From Perkinsus chesapeaki (Eukaryota; Perkinsozoa; Perkinsida; Perkinsidae), in assembly GCA_013115145.1 (NCBI GenBank), contig JAAPAO010000382.1, forward strand, positions 1,356 through 34,361: a stretch of DNA of 33,006 nucleotides, in the 5' to 3' direction. Position 1 is the stretch's first letter; every line of letters starts with the position of its first letter. Positions 10,252-21,058 of this stretch are shown piece by piece. The notes under the pieces were generated by a model. That model ran no database searches, was not told the DNA's origin, and saw only the letters and a program-made list of their open reading frames with translations. A program made the translations under genes and the position numbers.

Positions 10252-10592
10252 GAATCATATTAGTTGGCTTGAGTGAGCGTGTTCAGAGTCGGTCGCCATC
10301 GCTAAAGCAGAGGCCAACTTTTAAGTGTCCCAATCTTACCAAGGGACTGTTTCCAGTCAGGGCTTCAGGGCTTCCGCCCTTACAAGCTTGTCGAGTTCCC
10401 GGAGGCGTTTGGACAGGTCGAAGCTGGGCACTCTTCGATCTTTAGGGCACTCAACTTTACGGGGGCTATATCAAATGATAGGGCGCTTATTGAGGGACTG
10501 GGATAGATGCCAGGGCTCTCCATTTGGAGTAGATCGGTAAATTTGCGCCTTCTTCTGTTACACTCTCGCCTGACACTTATCAGTTTTATATC
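10252..10592. other. Intergenic spacer, NAP to RAP gene
   Basis: It may contain a last small NAP exon (10287-10324). Otherwise no gene is supported. A pyrimidine/AG stretch just before 10593 (ending acttatcag) would suit a trans-splice acceptor for the following gene, but this is a guess. Confidence 0.45.
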
Positions 10593-12903
10593 ATGGCTCC
10601 TGCTGCAGCTGCTAGAAGGTTTGCGCAAGTCTCACGTGCTGATCTTGAATTGCAGAGTCGAGTGAAAGCAGCAGCCCAACAAGGTGCCCGAAGTATAAAC
10701 AAATTGATAGATGAGGAGGTTAACAACATGTCTGCGGTATGAGGCACACTCCACTAGCTTACCTTGACTAAAATGGCAGATACATCTCTGTACCTGCCTC
10801 CACCGTTTGGCATCATCCCCACGTGATAGGCTATCACCGAAGACGCGTGTTGGTTTTGTATTGAGGCAGATTATGGAGAAAGTTGATGAGGTGCCAAGAG
10901 AGCAGATTCAGCAGCTATTGGCCAACACGGCATGGGCAGCGGCGAAGCTGGAGGCAGCTAGGATGTAGGGCAGGGCAGGTATATTACTCTACATACCTTT
11001 CAGGTCATCTGATGAGATCGACCGTACCGAGCTCAACGAGAAGATTTATCGCTTCATCGAACAGATGGGTTCGCGGCATCTATCGACTGTTCTATGGTCA
11101 ATAGCCTCCTCCCAGAATTGGCCGACAAATGCTGATACCTTCTCTCGAATCACCCGAAGCCTTGTAGCCGTTCCACGGCCTCTGCATCATCAAGAACTAG
11201 CCAATACTCTGTGGGCTTTGGCTCGGGCACCCGAGGAGTTTCGTCGGGAGTGTAGAGAGACTTCCATTACTTTGATGACTAAGTACTCCGCGCGTGCTGA
11301 TCCAAAGTTCCGCTTCTCTGACCAACACTCGGCGAACATTCTTTGGTCGATAGCCAAGCTCGGTGTGAGGCCTCAACAAGCCGAAGGTGTCATTAACATC
11401 TGCATCTCATCTATACAGGATACTATTAAGGAGTATCGTCCTCACTCACTATCCCTTTGTGCTTGGTCCTTGGCGACTTTGGGCGTTCACTCTGAAGTGG
11501 TGGCCAGCATCCTAGAAGAGGCTTCGGCAAGGCAACTCCAAAACTTCGAGAACCAGCAGGTGGCTCACCTAGTCTGGGCTGGAGGAACGCTTTTGTCGGA
11601 GTGGACTCTGGATGGTCTGCCTGAACGGCTGGCTGCTACAGTCGATAAGGCTAAACCACAGAACGTCGCAAATGTGTTATGGGGCATCGCTCGAAGCGGA
11701 CCACCGTTGAACTCGAAGCTTGTGCGATACACCCAAACCCATTTGGAGACCTCAGCCAGGCCATACTTGCCAGTTGATCTATCATCCTTGTTGTGGGCTT
11801 TGGGCACGATGACTAATAAAGGAGACGTCCCGGACAGCTTGGACGACCTTGTGCTGAGTATTTATCGAAAGGTTAAGGCTCAGATGACCTCGGATTGGAC
11901 AGCACGGCATATTGGTTCCGCAGCATGGGGAATAGCCACCTTAGCAACTAATGGCGTTGGACGGGGTGAAGCCCTCCCTTTACTTGAGGATATGATATTG
12001 CTCGCAAATAAGGCTGGCGTTGATACATTTTCAGACCAAGAGGCGGCCGGAATGTTTATGTGGGCGCTCGCTAAAGTAGAGATCCGCCCTATAGAACGAG
12101 TAAGGGCAATTCTTTATGACTTCGCGGAGCATTTCAAGAGCAAAGCTGATGCCTCACGTTCAAACACTTTGTCACTGGCAGCTTGGTCTGTGTCAGCTCT
12201 GCGGTTCAAAGATGATGAGCTCCTCAGAGTTGCGGTTGAGAAAATGAAGAGCGACCCAGCAGCAAACTATGCCGACTTCACTGCGGTCATTCACGCAGCT
12301 GCAATCACTCAATCTGAGTTAATGCCTCCGTTACTGGTTGATGAGCTTTGGAGAACGTGTGGTGTGATTAGCGCTCCTGATACGCAGCTAGCAATCTGCG
12401 GCTGGTCACTGACAGCAATGGACTTGGGCAGAGGCATTTACTCTGATAAAATCAATACCGTGTCTGACAGGTTATCAGCCATTGACCTCAACACACTTAA
12501 TCAGTCCGCTCGGAAACTGGCCAGGACAGTGCTATCTGCCAGTAACCGGGTTATTAACTTACCCAGAGAGAGGCTCGATATAAGATCATCGCAAGCCCAT
12601 CAAAGCTGGGTTGGGGCTATGAGAAAGTATGGCATTCATGGAGTTCAGTCAGAATTCGAAGTCCTCCCTGGTGTTTTCGTAGACATTGCGTTGCCTGCTG
12701 ATAAAGTTGCGATTGAGGTCCAAGGCGAAACCCATTATTTAATCGAGCTATCTACCGGCCAGCGCCTCGATACAACTGGCAATACTAAACTAAAGCGACA
12801 TATGGTGGAGATGAAGGGTTGGACTTTAGTGGAGGTACCAGCTATGAAATACATGCCTACTAAGCGTGATGTAGAGAAGTTTCTGAAACCGTTTCTCATG
12901 TGA
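10593..12903 (+). CDS. RAP-domain protein with W-containing helical repeats (organellar RNA-binding)
   Basis: Three exons: 10593-10736, 10870-10964, 11004-12903, with introns of 133 and 39 nt. They give 712 aa. The start is chosen because it opens an Ala/Arg-rich leader (MAPAAAARRFAQVSR) of mitochondrial type. The body is built of about ten helical repeats of roughly 35-45 aa marked by LxxxLWxxA: LSTVLWSIA, LANTLWALA, SANILWSIAKLG, LSLCAWSLATLG, VANVLWGIARSG, LSSLLWALGTM and others. This is the OPR/HPR-like pattern of organellar RNA-binding proteins. The C-terminal ~65 residues form a RAP domain (FVDIALPADKVAIEVQGETHY, TGNTKLKRHMVEMKGWTLVEVP). RAP proteins act in rRNA or mRNA processing in mitochondria or plastids, and the family is expanded in alveolates. 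The specific RNA target cannot be told. Confidence 0.88.
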
Positions 12904-13406
12904 ATGTGTCTGTTCTTGGGTTGATAGCAGTACGCTGGAATATCACTAACTATAAGAACTCAACTAGTACATGCAACGGAAACGGATTATTGCAATAACA
13001 TGCCTCTTGATGGTCACGGCAGTCTAGTACGCGGGAAGTACTTCAGGCGACCACTGTGGCCACGCAGATGCTTAAAGTTCTTCCTAGGAGGACATACCTT
13101 GGCAACCGTCGTGGTACAATCATTACCGATGTCGCGGTCTATTGCACCAAATATCCAACGGTTTCATGAGGCTGGCAAGAGGGCATATGCGGTGGACCAA
13201 TGTTGGAGCTTTCCTAAGAGAACAACAATGGGTGAATCGTTTATGTACAGAATGCCTACCGAGCACTTAGAGCTGCCGATGTCGGAATCCCGCATAGAGA
13301 GAACATACTGACAAACACTGATGCATGGAAATGGTGACTCAAATACCCAACCCACAATAGTGCAGAAACTGTGCCAGAAACATGATGAGGAAAACATGAA
13401 GGAGTG
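12904..13406. other. Convergent intergenic zone
   Basis: This lies between the 3' ends of the plus-strand RAP gene and the minus-strand acidic-protein gene. It holds only the doubtful secreted-protein candidate listed separately. No repeat, tRNA or other structure was seen. Confidence 0.5.
12971..13311 (+). CDS. Doubtful small secreted-protein candidate
   Basis: The ATG at 12971 opens a short signal-like peptide (MQRKRIIAITCLLM) and soon meets a stop. Two possible introns restore an open frame: about 13013-13046 (34 nt, donor gtcacg) and about 13168-13225 (58 nt, donor gtttca). The resulting protein would be roughly 90 aa, basic, ending at the TGA at 13309-13311. No family is recognised, both donors are weak and the frame may be chance. 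It also lies where two genes converge. Transcript evidence would decide. Confidence 0.2.
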
Positions 13407-14825
13407 TTAGGGTTTACTCTCACTAGAGCGCTTATTAGCATCTGCTTCGCGCTGACGCATTTTTGCCATCTTGTACTGATAGGTGAACATATTGTCCCAA
13501 CGACCATATCGGTTAGAGCTCCGAACCCTTTCACGCTTCCGTTGTAGTTGTTGTTTGAGATCGGTAACAGCATCATGAACAACCTCTTTCTTTTCTCTTA
13601 TCAACCCTTGGGCTTGCTCTATCTGAGACCTCGCATCAACCTCCTCCTTGGTCATCGCCTCCTTCGGAATCTGATATGCCTTGCCAACCAGTTTCCTCCT
13701 TCTCGCCCACTCAACCCAATGTCGTTTAGCTTCTCGCCAGGTTTCATCTGATGCCTTCTTTCGCCAGTTTCTCGGATGTATATCAGCTGCATTCACCAGA
13801 TCTGCCATATCGAACCTCCGTTTCGCCTTTAGCGGTCGAACAGTATCTGGTCTGCCCAGATATGTCCACTTCCATGTTCCCTTAGGAATGACCTTGGGGT
13901 TCTTCACATCGATATACCCCGTAGCTGTGCGCGGTTCGTACCATTCCTTCTTCTTCGGTCCACTACCCTCCTTCGGCCGTTTCAGTCTCTTCGGCGGATC
14001 ATCCTTTGTACTTTCCTCCTTCACAGCAGCAGTCCAAACCTCCTCATCTACAATATCATCCATCTCAGTCCGCCATTTCTTAGCAAATCCCTTATGTAGT
14101 TGTTCCTGGTAGCTTGACCCTTCGGCATGAGTGTCCTTGCCGCGGAACTGCTTTAAGCCCGGCATAGGAGCGTTAGCAGGCAGGGCTTCCGACTCCTCAC
14201 GGCTCAAGTATCGACTCGGGAACTTGCTGAAGCCATCGTCACTGATGCGTTCCTCAGGCTCATCTTCCGGTATAACAAATGCCGGTGGTGCCTCCTTTGG
14301 AACGCTGCCCTTTGGCCTAACACTAAAGTCCATGACAACGGCCGCAGACTCTGACTGCTGATTTGTGGTCAATGACCTGAGCCAGTCAGCACCAAGGGGG
14401 CCCGAACCTCTACTGGAAGTTAGGCGGTCTTCTCCTTTACCCACATTCCAGTGGTGAGAAGGAGCCATGACAAGGCCCAAGTCCGGTAGGCCGCGACTCG
14501 TAACAGTTGACTTCACCATTAGCTGCTTTTGTTGAGCAATGTTCTCCTTGTCATCGTCATCAGTATCGACCTCATCATTCGTTTCATCCTCCCAACACAG
14601 TAATGCCTCTGTAGTTGATGATAGGTCATCCGTCACTTCATGGGAAGGCTCTGGAGGAGCAACATCCCCTACAACAGCTCCATCAAAGTCATCTTCGCTG
14701 TCGGTCTCCTCGATATCGCTATTCATGCCCATCATATCTCGCATCAGGTCATTAGCCTCTCTCCGCACAGTACTCTCGGCTGTTGTGGCCGCCGTAGGCT
14801 CCGCTGCATGCTGCTCGAATGCCAC
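13407..14825 (-). CDS. Unrecognised protein, acidic N-terminus, basic coiled-coil C-terminus
   Basis: One uninterrupted frame of 472 aa, the only long gene here besides AlgH and PNO without an obvious splice. Residues ~35-95 are strongly acidic (ETDSEDDFDG, DEVDTDDDDKENIAQQ). The middle is low in complexity. From about residue 285 it becomes Lys/Arg-rich (KRLKRPKEGSGPKKKEWYE) and then holds Trp-rich segments (GTWKWTYLGRP, HWVEWARRRK) that look conserved. A charged coiled coil follows (KEEVDARSQIEQAQGLIREK) and then RYGRWDNMFTYQYKMAK at the C-terminus. No signal peptide or membrane helix is seen. Composition suits a nuclear or nucleolar protein, but no family is recognised. Whether an upstream exon exists is not known. 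Confidence 0.7.
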   Translation of the reverse strand: MAFEQHAAEPTAATTAESTVRREANDLMRDMMGMNSDIEETDSEDDFDGAVVGDVAPPEPSHEVTDDLSSTTEALLCWEDETNDEVDTDDDDKENIAQQKQLMVKSTVTSRGLPDLGLVMAPSHHWNVGKGEDRLTSSRGSGPLGADWLRSLTTNQQSESAAVVMDFSVRPKGSVPKEAPPAFVIPEDEPEERISDDGFSKFPSRYLSREESEALPANAPMPGLKQFRGKDTHAEGSSYQEQLHKGFAKKWRTEMDDIVDEEVWTAAVKEESTKDDPPKRLKRPKEGSGPKKKEWYEPRTATGYIDVKNPKVIPKGTWKWTYLGRPDTVRPLKAKRRFDMADLVNAADIHPRNWRKKASDETWREAKRHWVEWARRRKLVGKAYQIPKEAMTKEEVDARSQIEQAQGLIREKKEVVHDAVTDLKQQLQRKRERVRSSNRYGRWDNMFTYQYKMAKMRQREADANKRSSESKP

Positions 14826-15163
14826 GCCCCATCTACCAACACATCATCATCATCAGCTGTTCAGACGCCTCAGCTTACCTCTTCAACGCGTCACTCGCCG
14901 CACTTGTATTCAACTCTTTTTCTTCTGTAGTATCCTTCACAACAGCTGCTGTTCGAACCATGTCTGCTGCCCGAGTCAAAGCCAGGCGCTCCCTATACCA
15001 ACAGCACTGATAGCAGTATAGGGTAGCGGACACCTCGAGCACCTCTTGGTCGCGAGTCTCTTTTTCCGTTTTTCGACCCGTTTAACCCTTTTTGCCTCCC
15101 TCATGTCCAGCAGCCGCTCCTCAATTCCATTTACTACGGTCCGCCTATCTAGCTTTAGACTGT
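14826..15163. other. Intergenic spacer, EngB-type GTPase to acidic protein
   Basis: No gene is supported. Overlapping short open frames on the plus strand here are Ser/His-rich translations of the opposite strand. A pyrimidine-rich stretch lies at about 15055-15095. Confidence 0.5.
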
Positions 15164-16656
15164 TCAGTACCTGCCAATCGTCCCAACAAGTTGGGTAAGG
15201 AGGGTTACTATACGAAGCTCATCCACGCCTTGCTTTGCCAGAGCACTGAGGGGTATCATGGGCCCAACTGCACCCTTGAACTCGGTATCCAGAATCTGCT
15301 GCATTATCACCAACCGTTTGGCTAAGAACTTCGGCTTTAGTAGATCGCACTTTGTAACAACTACCTGTAAAAGCAAGTAATGTACTAAAAGTATCATGAA
15401 CCTAGGGACGTCCTTCGCCGTTAAACGCCGTCGTCTGGTGGGATGGATATAAACACCATGACTACCTACTTGCCATTTAACACCATATCGTTCCAAAAAG
15501 GAGAGCATCTCTTTATCGGACTGCATTATCCCTCGGCGTGCATCAACAAGAATAAGTACACGCTTTAGATTACTCCGATGTGAGAGATAAAATAGGGAGA
15601 GCTCCGTCCATTCTGTCTGAAATCGTGGCGCGTGACTGGCAACAGCTGCTGCTCCTAGAAGGAGCTGGACTCTACCCGCTTCTCCTCGCTTTGGTAAGCA
15701 AAGCCATAACCAGGCAAGTCTACCAGCATGATGACCGGAGGCTTGCCCATCTTCCAGAATAGGAGGGACTCTGTGCTACCCGGTATTTTAGATGTCTTCG
15801 AGTTCTGCCTAAGGCATGTCTTCTAAAGCAATATTGAATGCCTATCTCACCTTCCAGCCAAGGTGTTCACCAATGTTGACTTGCCACAGTTAGACCGGCC
15901 AACCACGGCAACCTCTGGCAGTACTGGTGGGGGAAGCTGCTCTCGTCTGGATACGTTCTTATGCAACTTCATCCCTGACCATGATAGCTAGAATAGAGTA
16001 ATACGCCCATCACCATACAAGGCTTCATTTGGTCCAGGAACATCGGGGCCAAATTACGCTTTCCATTCTGGAACCACATGAATTGCCGATCCTCTTGAGT
16101 GACAGGGGCACCGATGCGTCTGGAGAGAAGAGTAATCGGGAATTGAGAGCCACCACAGTAAGCCTTGCCTTTTGGCGAGATACTCCCGCACAGCCAATGG
16201 TGGCCTGCTCGCCTTCTCCCATCCCAACAGTTGCTTAGTAAATGATACCGGCTCGACTGAGAGAAGAAGTCATCTAGAGAATTGCGGTGTAGAGAGTGAT
16301 CTTGCTGAATTGTGATACACGTGATGAATGGTCCTCTGAACGTACACAAGATGAATGCATAGAGGAGGACCTTCAGCTAGCATTATAACGTGCACACCGA
16401 TGTTGAAATCAATCTCAGCTGCTGCTGCGTCAAATTTACCTTCTCCTTCTAGGTGTGTCTTCATTTGATCATATAAGTGCCTCCTCCGCTGGATAAATGA
16501 CTGTTGCATTCGAGCCACTTTACAGTGATACTCTCTAGTGAAGGCCAGCAATACCCCCGCAGGTGATGATGATGATGATGATGATGCCGTGGCATGGAGC
16601 CGAGGGTGCTGGCCCAGGACTACCAAAGGGTGCCGCCCATTTTTGATAATAAGCAT
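15164..16656 (-). CDS. EngB/YihA-type ribosome-biogenesis GTPase, organellar (5' end tentative)
   Basis: Six firm exons: 16256-16157, 16119-16019, 15974-15851, 15808-15676, 15616-15470, 15364-15164, with introns of 37, 44, 42, 59 and 105 nt. TRAFAC GTPases of the EngB group bind GTP and help assemble the large ribosomal subunit; eukaryotic copies serve mitochondria or plastids. The G1 loop is GRSNCGKST. It is followed by SKTSKIPGST, G3 DLPGYGFA, LILVDARRG, G4 TKCD, and G5 in PLSALAKQG, in the expected order. An N-terminal extension (FTKQLLGWEKASRPPLAVRE) precedes the GTPase domain. An upstream exon in the frame starting at 16656 contains a Ser run from TCA repeats and MQQSFIQRRRHLYDQ. How it joins 16256 is unclear: donor at 16397 would leave a 141-nt intron. 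Confidence 0.82.
15365..15469 (-). other. 105-nt stop-free intron in EngB-type gene
   Basis: It runs from donor gtaggtag to acceptor ttttacag, is 3n long, and has no stop in frame. Splicing joins ERYGVKWQ to VVVTKCDLL, which restores normal EngB spacing between the DARRG strand and the TKxD motif. Retention would insert 35 mostly basic and hydrophobic residues directly before G4. Confidence 0.75.
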
Positions 16657-16890
16657 GGCATCCTATGGCACAGGTCGATAGATGTCAACACAACTCGCTC
16701 AGTGAGTTCCAAAAGTGTTAGGACTAATCGACAACGCGTTGAGCAAGAAATCATTAACTTGAGGTTAGATATTTTACAAAAATCTAGGCGATAAAAGAAG
16801 AGGCAGTGTGGGACGCAGCACGAATACCAATAATAGAAAGAATATGTAGACGGGAGTTCCATTATACCAATTATAGCATTATTGAAAAAA

Positions 16891-19800
16891 TTACTGCTGT
16901 CCCTTTGTGTAAAGGTCATAGTAAACCCCACCACGGGACATAAGTTCATTATGGGACCCTTGCTCTACCAGACGACCATCTGCTATAACTAGGATCACAT
17001 CACTTCGTCTTATGGTAGATAGCCTATATCAGAGAGAGGGACTCCAACATTGCATTGTTAATTAGGATACCTGTGTGCAATAGTGAAGGTAGTCCTTCCG
17101 ACGGCCGCAGTCTCCAGTGCATCTTGGACAACCTTTTCACTTGCAGAATCCAGGGCAGACGTTGCCTCATCGAGGAACATAACCTAAAATGGCAACTAGG
17201 CCTTCAGAGACAGGAGGGCGATGGCATAACGCTACCGATGGATCTCGGACTAGAGCCCTCCCAATGGCTGTTCTCTGCTTCTGGCCACCTGATAACCGTG
17301 AGCCACGAGGGCCAAGACCATCGTTCAAGCTGAACGGCCCGCCCAATGGTGCTGCGAAATCCATCTTGGCCATTCTAGCCACTCGAACAAGGTCTTCGTC
17401 AGATGCTTCAGCCTTGCCGTATCTAACAATGTCAGATTACGGTCGTTCGTCGAAGCTGTCTCGCCTCAGGTTCTCAGCCAGAGTCATATCAAAGAGCACC
17501 GGCTCTTGGCTCACCAGACCACAATGTCCTCTCCACCAGGCGATATTAAGCATACGACAGTCGGTACCACCGATGGCTACACTCCCTTCTGAGGGATCAT
17601 AAAACCTCTGTAGAAGTGCTATAACTGTTGACTTCCCACCACCAGAAGGCCCTACCAAAGCTACCTGCTGCCCAGCTTGAACCCTAAATGATAGCCCCTT
17701 TAGGATAGCAACATCCGGTCGGGTAGGATATTGAAAGTATACGGATTTAAACTCAATAGAGCCATCGCCCATCTCTTCAACTACACCTGTGGGATGTACC
17801 GCATTGATCTTGCTCTCGGTGTCCAGTATCTCTAATACGTCATGAGCCGCTACCTTAGCATCGTCCAAGTCAGGCACGAATGCCAAAGCATTGCCAACAC
17901 CAATAGATCCCAACATAACAGCCATAAGTGACTGCAACATATCTCTAAAGCTCGCTCCTTCCTCCTGGATGAGATAGCCTCCATAGTAGAAGCCGGCTGC
18001 ATAAGCCAAGAACATCATGCTTGTTGAGGTACCGTAGGCAAGCCCAGTCATAATAGCACCACGTTGGGCACTGGAGACAGTGCGGTTGATGTAACCTGTG
18101 TACATATCGATAGTCCATGCTTCTGCTATAAATGCACGAACAGTTCGCATGTTTTGGACTGCCTCTGATGCCGTTTGGGAAGCTTGCTTGAGGAGATCCT
18201 CGTCCACTTGCGTGCCCAGCCACCACATAGCAGAACGAATTTTCCAGGCAAATACTAGTAACGGCAAAATACAAGTCATAACCAGACCAAGCTGCCAGAC
18301 ACCAAAGAGAGATATTATAACTCCACCTATAAAGCCCGCGAAGGCCTCTATGTAGTTACCCAGAGCCTGCCCAGTGATGGCCTTCATCTTCAGCGCGTGC
18401 GTCGACAAAGCAGCAGTGAGCTTTCCGGGTGCATGGGACGGGTCATCGAAGTAGCCAACGTCCTGCTCTAGTAGCTTATGAAAACATTGCTTTCTCACAT
18501 TATAGGTGAAATACTCTCCTATAAAGCTGAAGAAGTAGAACATAATAGAACAACTGAAGAATACACCAATGGCCAAGCCTATATACTTAATAGCAGTTTC
18601 CTCGACAGCATCCATCATAGCATCCTTATCGGGATAATAGAAGGCGTCAATAACTTGAGACACTATCAGGGCGTGGAGGGGCATTCCTAAGCCCTTACCA
18701 GTTGCACCGATAATAGCAGGAATGTAGTAATACAGCTCACCACGGCTGAATTGGAATAGACGACGGTAAGGCACTTTGTATGACTTAGCCACCTGCGCCA
18801 ATAATTCAAAGTTGAGAATGTGGATAAGAGTATCTCACCTGCTTCTTCCTAGCCTTCTCTATAGCCACCTCATCGACACCTAGATCGATTGAAATGCCTT
18901 TGGTGTCAATCTCTGTAATTGTGCCATGATTCGACGATTCTCTGACTGTCATTTCTGGAGTAGCTAATCTAGTTAAGTCAATCTCCCCAACGGAAGTTGG
19001 TGCAACCAGTGTATGATGGGCATCATGAGATAAGGCAGCCTCTTGAGCTGATACCTGAGATTGGTCATCGACCTATACAAGTAAATTTGCCTTTATACTT
19101 ACCAGTGCGCAGTATTCTCCTTCATTCTGCATTAGGGTCTTATGAGATCCGGACTCAACGATCTGACCTCGTTTCATCACAAATATATTATCAGAATTTC
19201 TAATAGTAGATAACCTATGTGCTATTGATATAGTAGTTATATTATAATGTGATTGTAAATGATCAATTGTCTTTTGTACCATTTTTTCACTTTCATTATC
19301 TAATGCTGATGTAGCCTCATCAAGTAATAATATTTGTGGACGTCTTAATAATGCACGAGCTATAGCTATCCTTTGTTTCTGACCACCAGATATCGTACTC
19401 CCACCAGCACCACAATAGGTATTAAATCCCTCAGGCAAGGAGTTAATGAAGTCCAAAACCTGGGCACGTCGACAGGCGTCTATCAATGCCTTCTCATCTG
19501 GCACTTTAGACCCCGATAAACCATAAGTAAGGTTATTTCTGATAGATGTAGCAAAAAGAAAAGGCTCCTGACCGACATAGCCATAAACAGCGCGAAGACC
19601 ATACACTGGCATCTCCCGAATGTCGGCACCATTGATTAGCACAGCACCTGATGTAGGATCATAGAACCTTTCAAGCAGCTGTACAGAGGTTGATTTGCCA
19701 GAGCCGGATTCACCAACAAAGGCGACCTTCTCGCCTGCTTTAATAGTGAAAGAGATATCACTGAGAACCTCGACCTCCGGCCTAGCAGGGTATCGAAAGC

Positions 19801-21058
19801 TCACGTTTCGGAAAGCAATTGATGAGATAGTTGGAGGTTTTGGGACGGCTGGCGGAGCCGCGGAGGCAGTGGGCTCAATGCGAGTAGGGTCGGTTGAAAC
19901 CTACAATAAGATTCGGGTAACACACTGCGAGGCCATACAAGTACTCACCTTGAGTAGAGGGAAAATCTTGGCACCAGCCGTCTTACCCTCGACAAAAAAT
20001 GATATATTAGGGGCTATCTGGCTTAGACCGAATGTCGCCATAATACAGGCGAAGTACACGGTCATGATATCACCACCATTATAGGGATCACCAGTAGAAG
20101 GGTTTGTGGTACCCTCGTAGATGAGGCGTCCACCAAACCAGAATACCAAAGAGTATGTTAGGAAGATACAAAAGAAGACTAGACCGGTCATAACACCGCT
20201 TTGGAAGCCTGCCTTTATCTCTCCATCTCGTGCAGATGTTAGCTTTGAGCAATATCTACCGGTCTCACGCTTTTCCGCGCCGAAGGACACCACCGTTTTG
20301 ATGGCCGATAGAACCTGAATGTAGCAGAAAGATCAAACGTGCTGATTTCGAGAAAGACTGCCGACCTCTTCAGCTACAGCCCCAGCCTCTGCGTAGAAGT
20401 CTTGAGCCCTCCCTGTCTTCCTGGCGATCCTTTTAGACAATACACCAATGGATGCCGTTATAAGAGGCATAGTTGACATCATAACAAGAGCGAGTTGCCA
20501 TCCACGATACAGGCCAACGCCGTATCCGAAGGCAAATTGACAGAAATTGGCCACGGTAAGACCAACTCTGTATCCTATAGCTTCTTGAACCTTGAAGACA
20601 TCCTCCGTCATCCGTGTCGGTAAAGCCGCTGGGGTCTCTCTATCAAACCAGGCAATATCCTGGCTCAAAACAGAACGGAAGTACTCTATTCTAATACGTG
20701 TGGCGATGGTATTCGATGAATAGGTGAAAATCGAATCCCAGATGAACGAAGATAAGAAAGCGACAGCAGCAACCACAACTAGTTGTAGCGACACTGTCTC
20801 CACTTGACTCAGAAGTTGACTAACATCCCCCGTAGCAGAGCTTTGGCCAACATCATTCATGAACTCGCCTAGGAAGAGGGCAAAGGTGGGGAAAGCAGCA
20901 CCATTAACTATAGCAGCAAGGAGGCCAACGGCCAACCAGGCTACATCTTTTCTCGAAGCGAGACTGAACAGTGTAAAAAACGACACTGTTCTAGGGCGAT
21001 ATTCATCTGCAGAACTTTCTCCGGAAGATGATCCTCTTCCTTTGCAACAAAGCTTCAT
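16891..21058 (-). CDS. ABC transporter, ABCB/MDR type, full-length (copy A)
   Basis: Eight exons: 21058-20366, 20314-19949, 19900-19103, 19054-18839, 18792-17465, 17422-17236, 17183-17071, 17023-16891. They give 1277 aa arranged TMD1-NBD1-TMD2-NBD2. It is an ATP-driven export pump of P-glycoprotein architecture; the substrate is unknown. NBD1 has Walker [10 protein letters not shown], signature [14 protein letters not shown], Walker [13 protein letters not shown] and H-loop AHR. NBD2 has [36 protein letters not shown] and AHR. All catalytic residues are intact in both. The start MKLCCKG matches the copy B start MKLTLKS. The last four exons (1328, 187, 113, 133 nt) are the same lengths as in copy B. 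Introns are 42-52 nt; one is GC-AG (17423-17464), and one (19901-19948) is absent from copy B. Copy B ends 492 bp upstream. Confidence 0.92.
17423..17464 (-). other. GC-AG intron, 42 nt (ABC copy A)
   Basis: Splicing AG|gcgaga to gttag|A joins AENLR to [10 protein letters not shown]. This is the ENLRYG pattern expected in ABCB NBD2, at the same position and phase as the GT-AG intron 22084-22130 of copy B. The only GT alternative nearby would make an 18-nt intron and insert DSFDERP-like residues that the family lacks. Confidence 0.75.
19175..19422. repeat. 248-bp tract identical between ABC copies (copy A member)
   Basis: Identical base for base to 23870-24117 (constant offset 4695). It encodes the stretch from the NBD1 signature through Walker B and the H-loop. 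It is about 32% GC by hand count, with A/T-ending codons, whereas the flanks are much more GC-rich. Identity stops abruptly at both ends: outside, the two genes share protein similarity but few runs of bases. Confidence 0.97.

Noticed and set aside
15164-16256. Bacterial contamination suggested by EngB and AlgH homologues
   Set aside because: Both families occur in eukaryotic organelles; the EngB-type gene has five short introns and lies among clearly eukaryotic genes.
17423-17440. An 18-nt GT-AG intron in ABC copy A
   Set aside because: It would insert residues (RDSFDERP) between NLR and YG that the family and copy B lack. The 42-nt GC-AG intron restores ENLRYG.
19073-19102. A 30-nt intron in ABC copy A
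   Set aside because: The frame allows it, but using the acceptor at 19055 gives a 48-nt intron and the sequence CALVSAQEAA, which matches copy B SSLVSAQQAA; the homologous copy B intron is also 48 nt.
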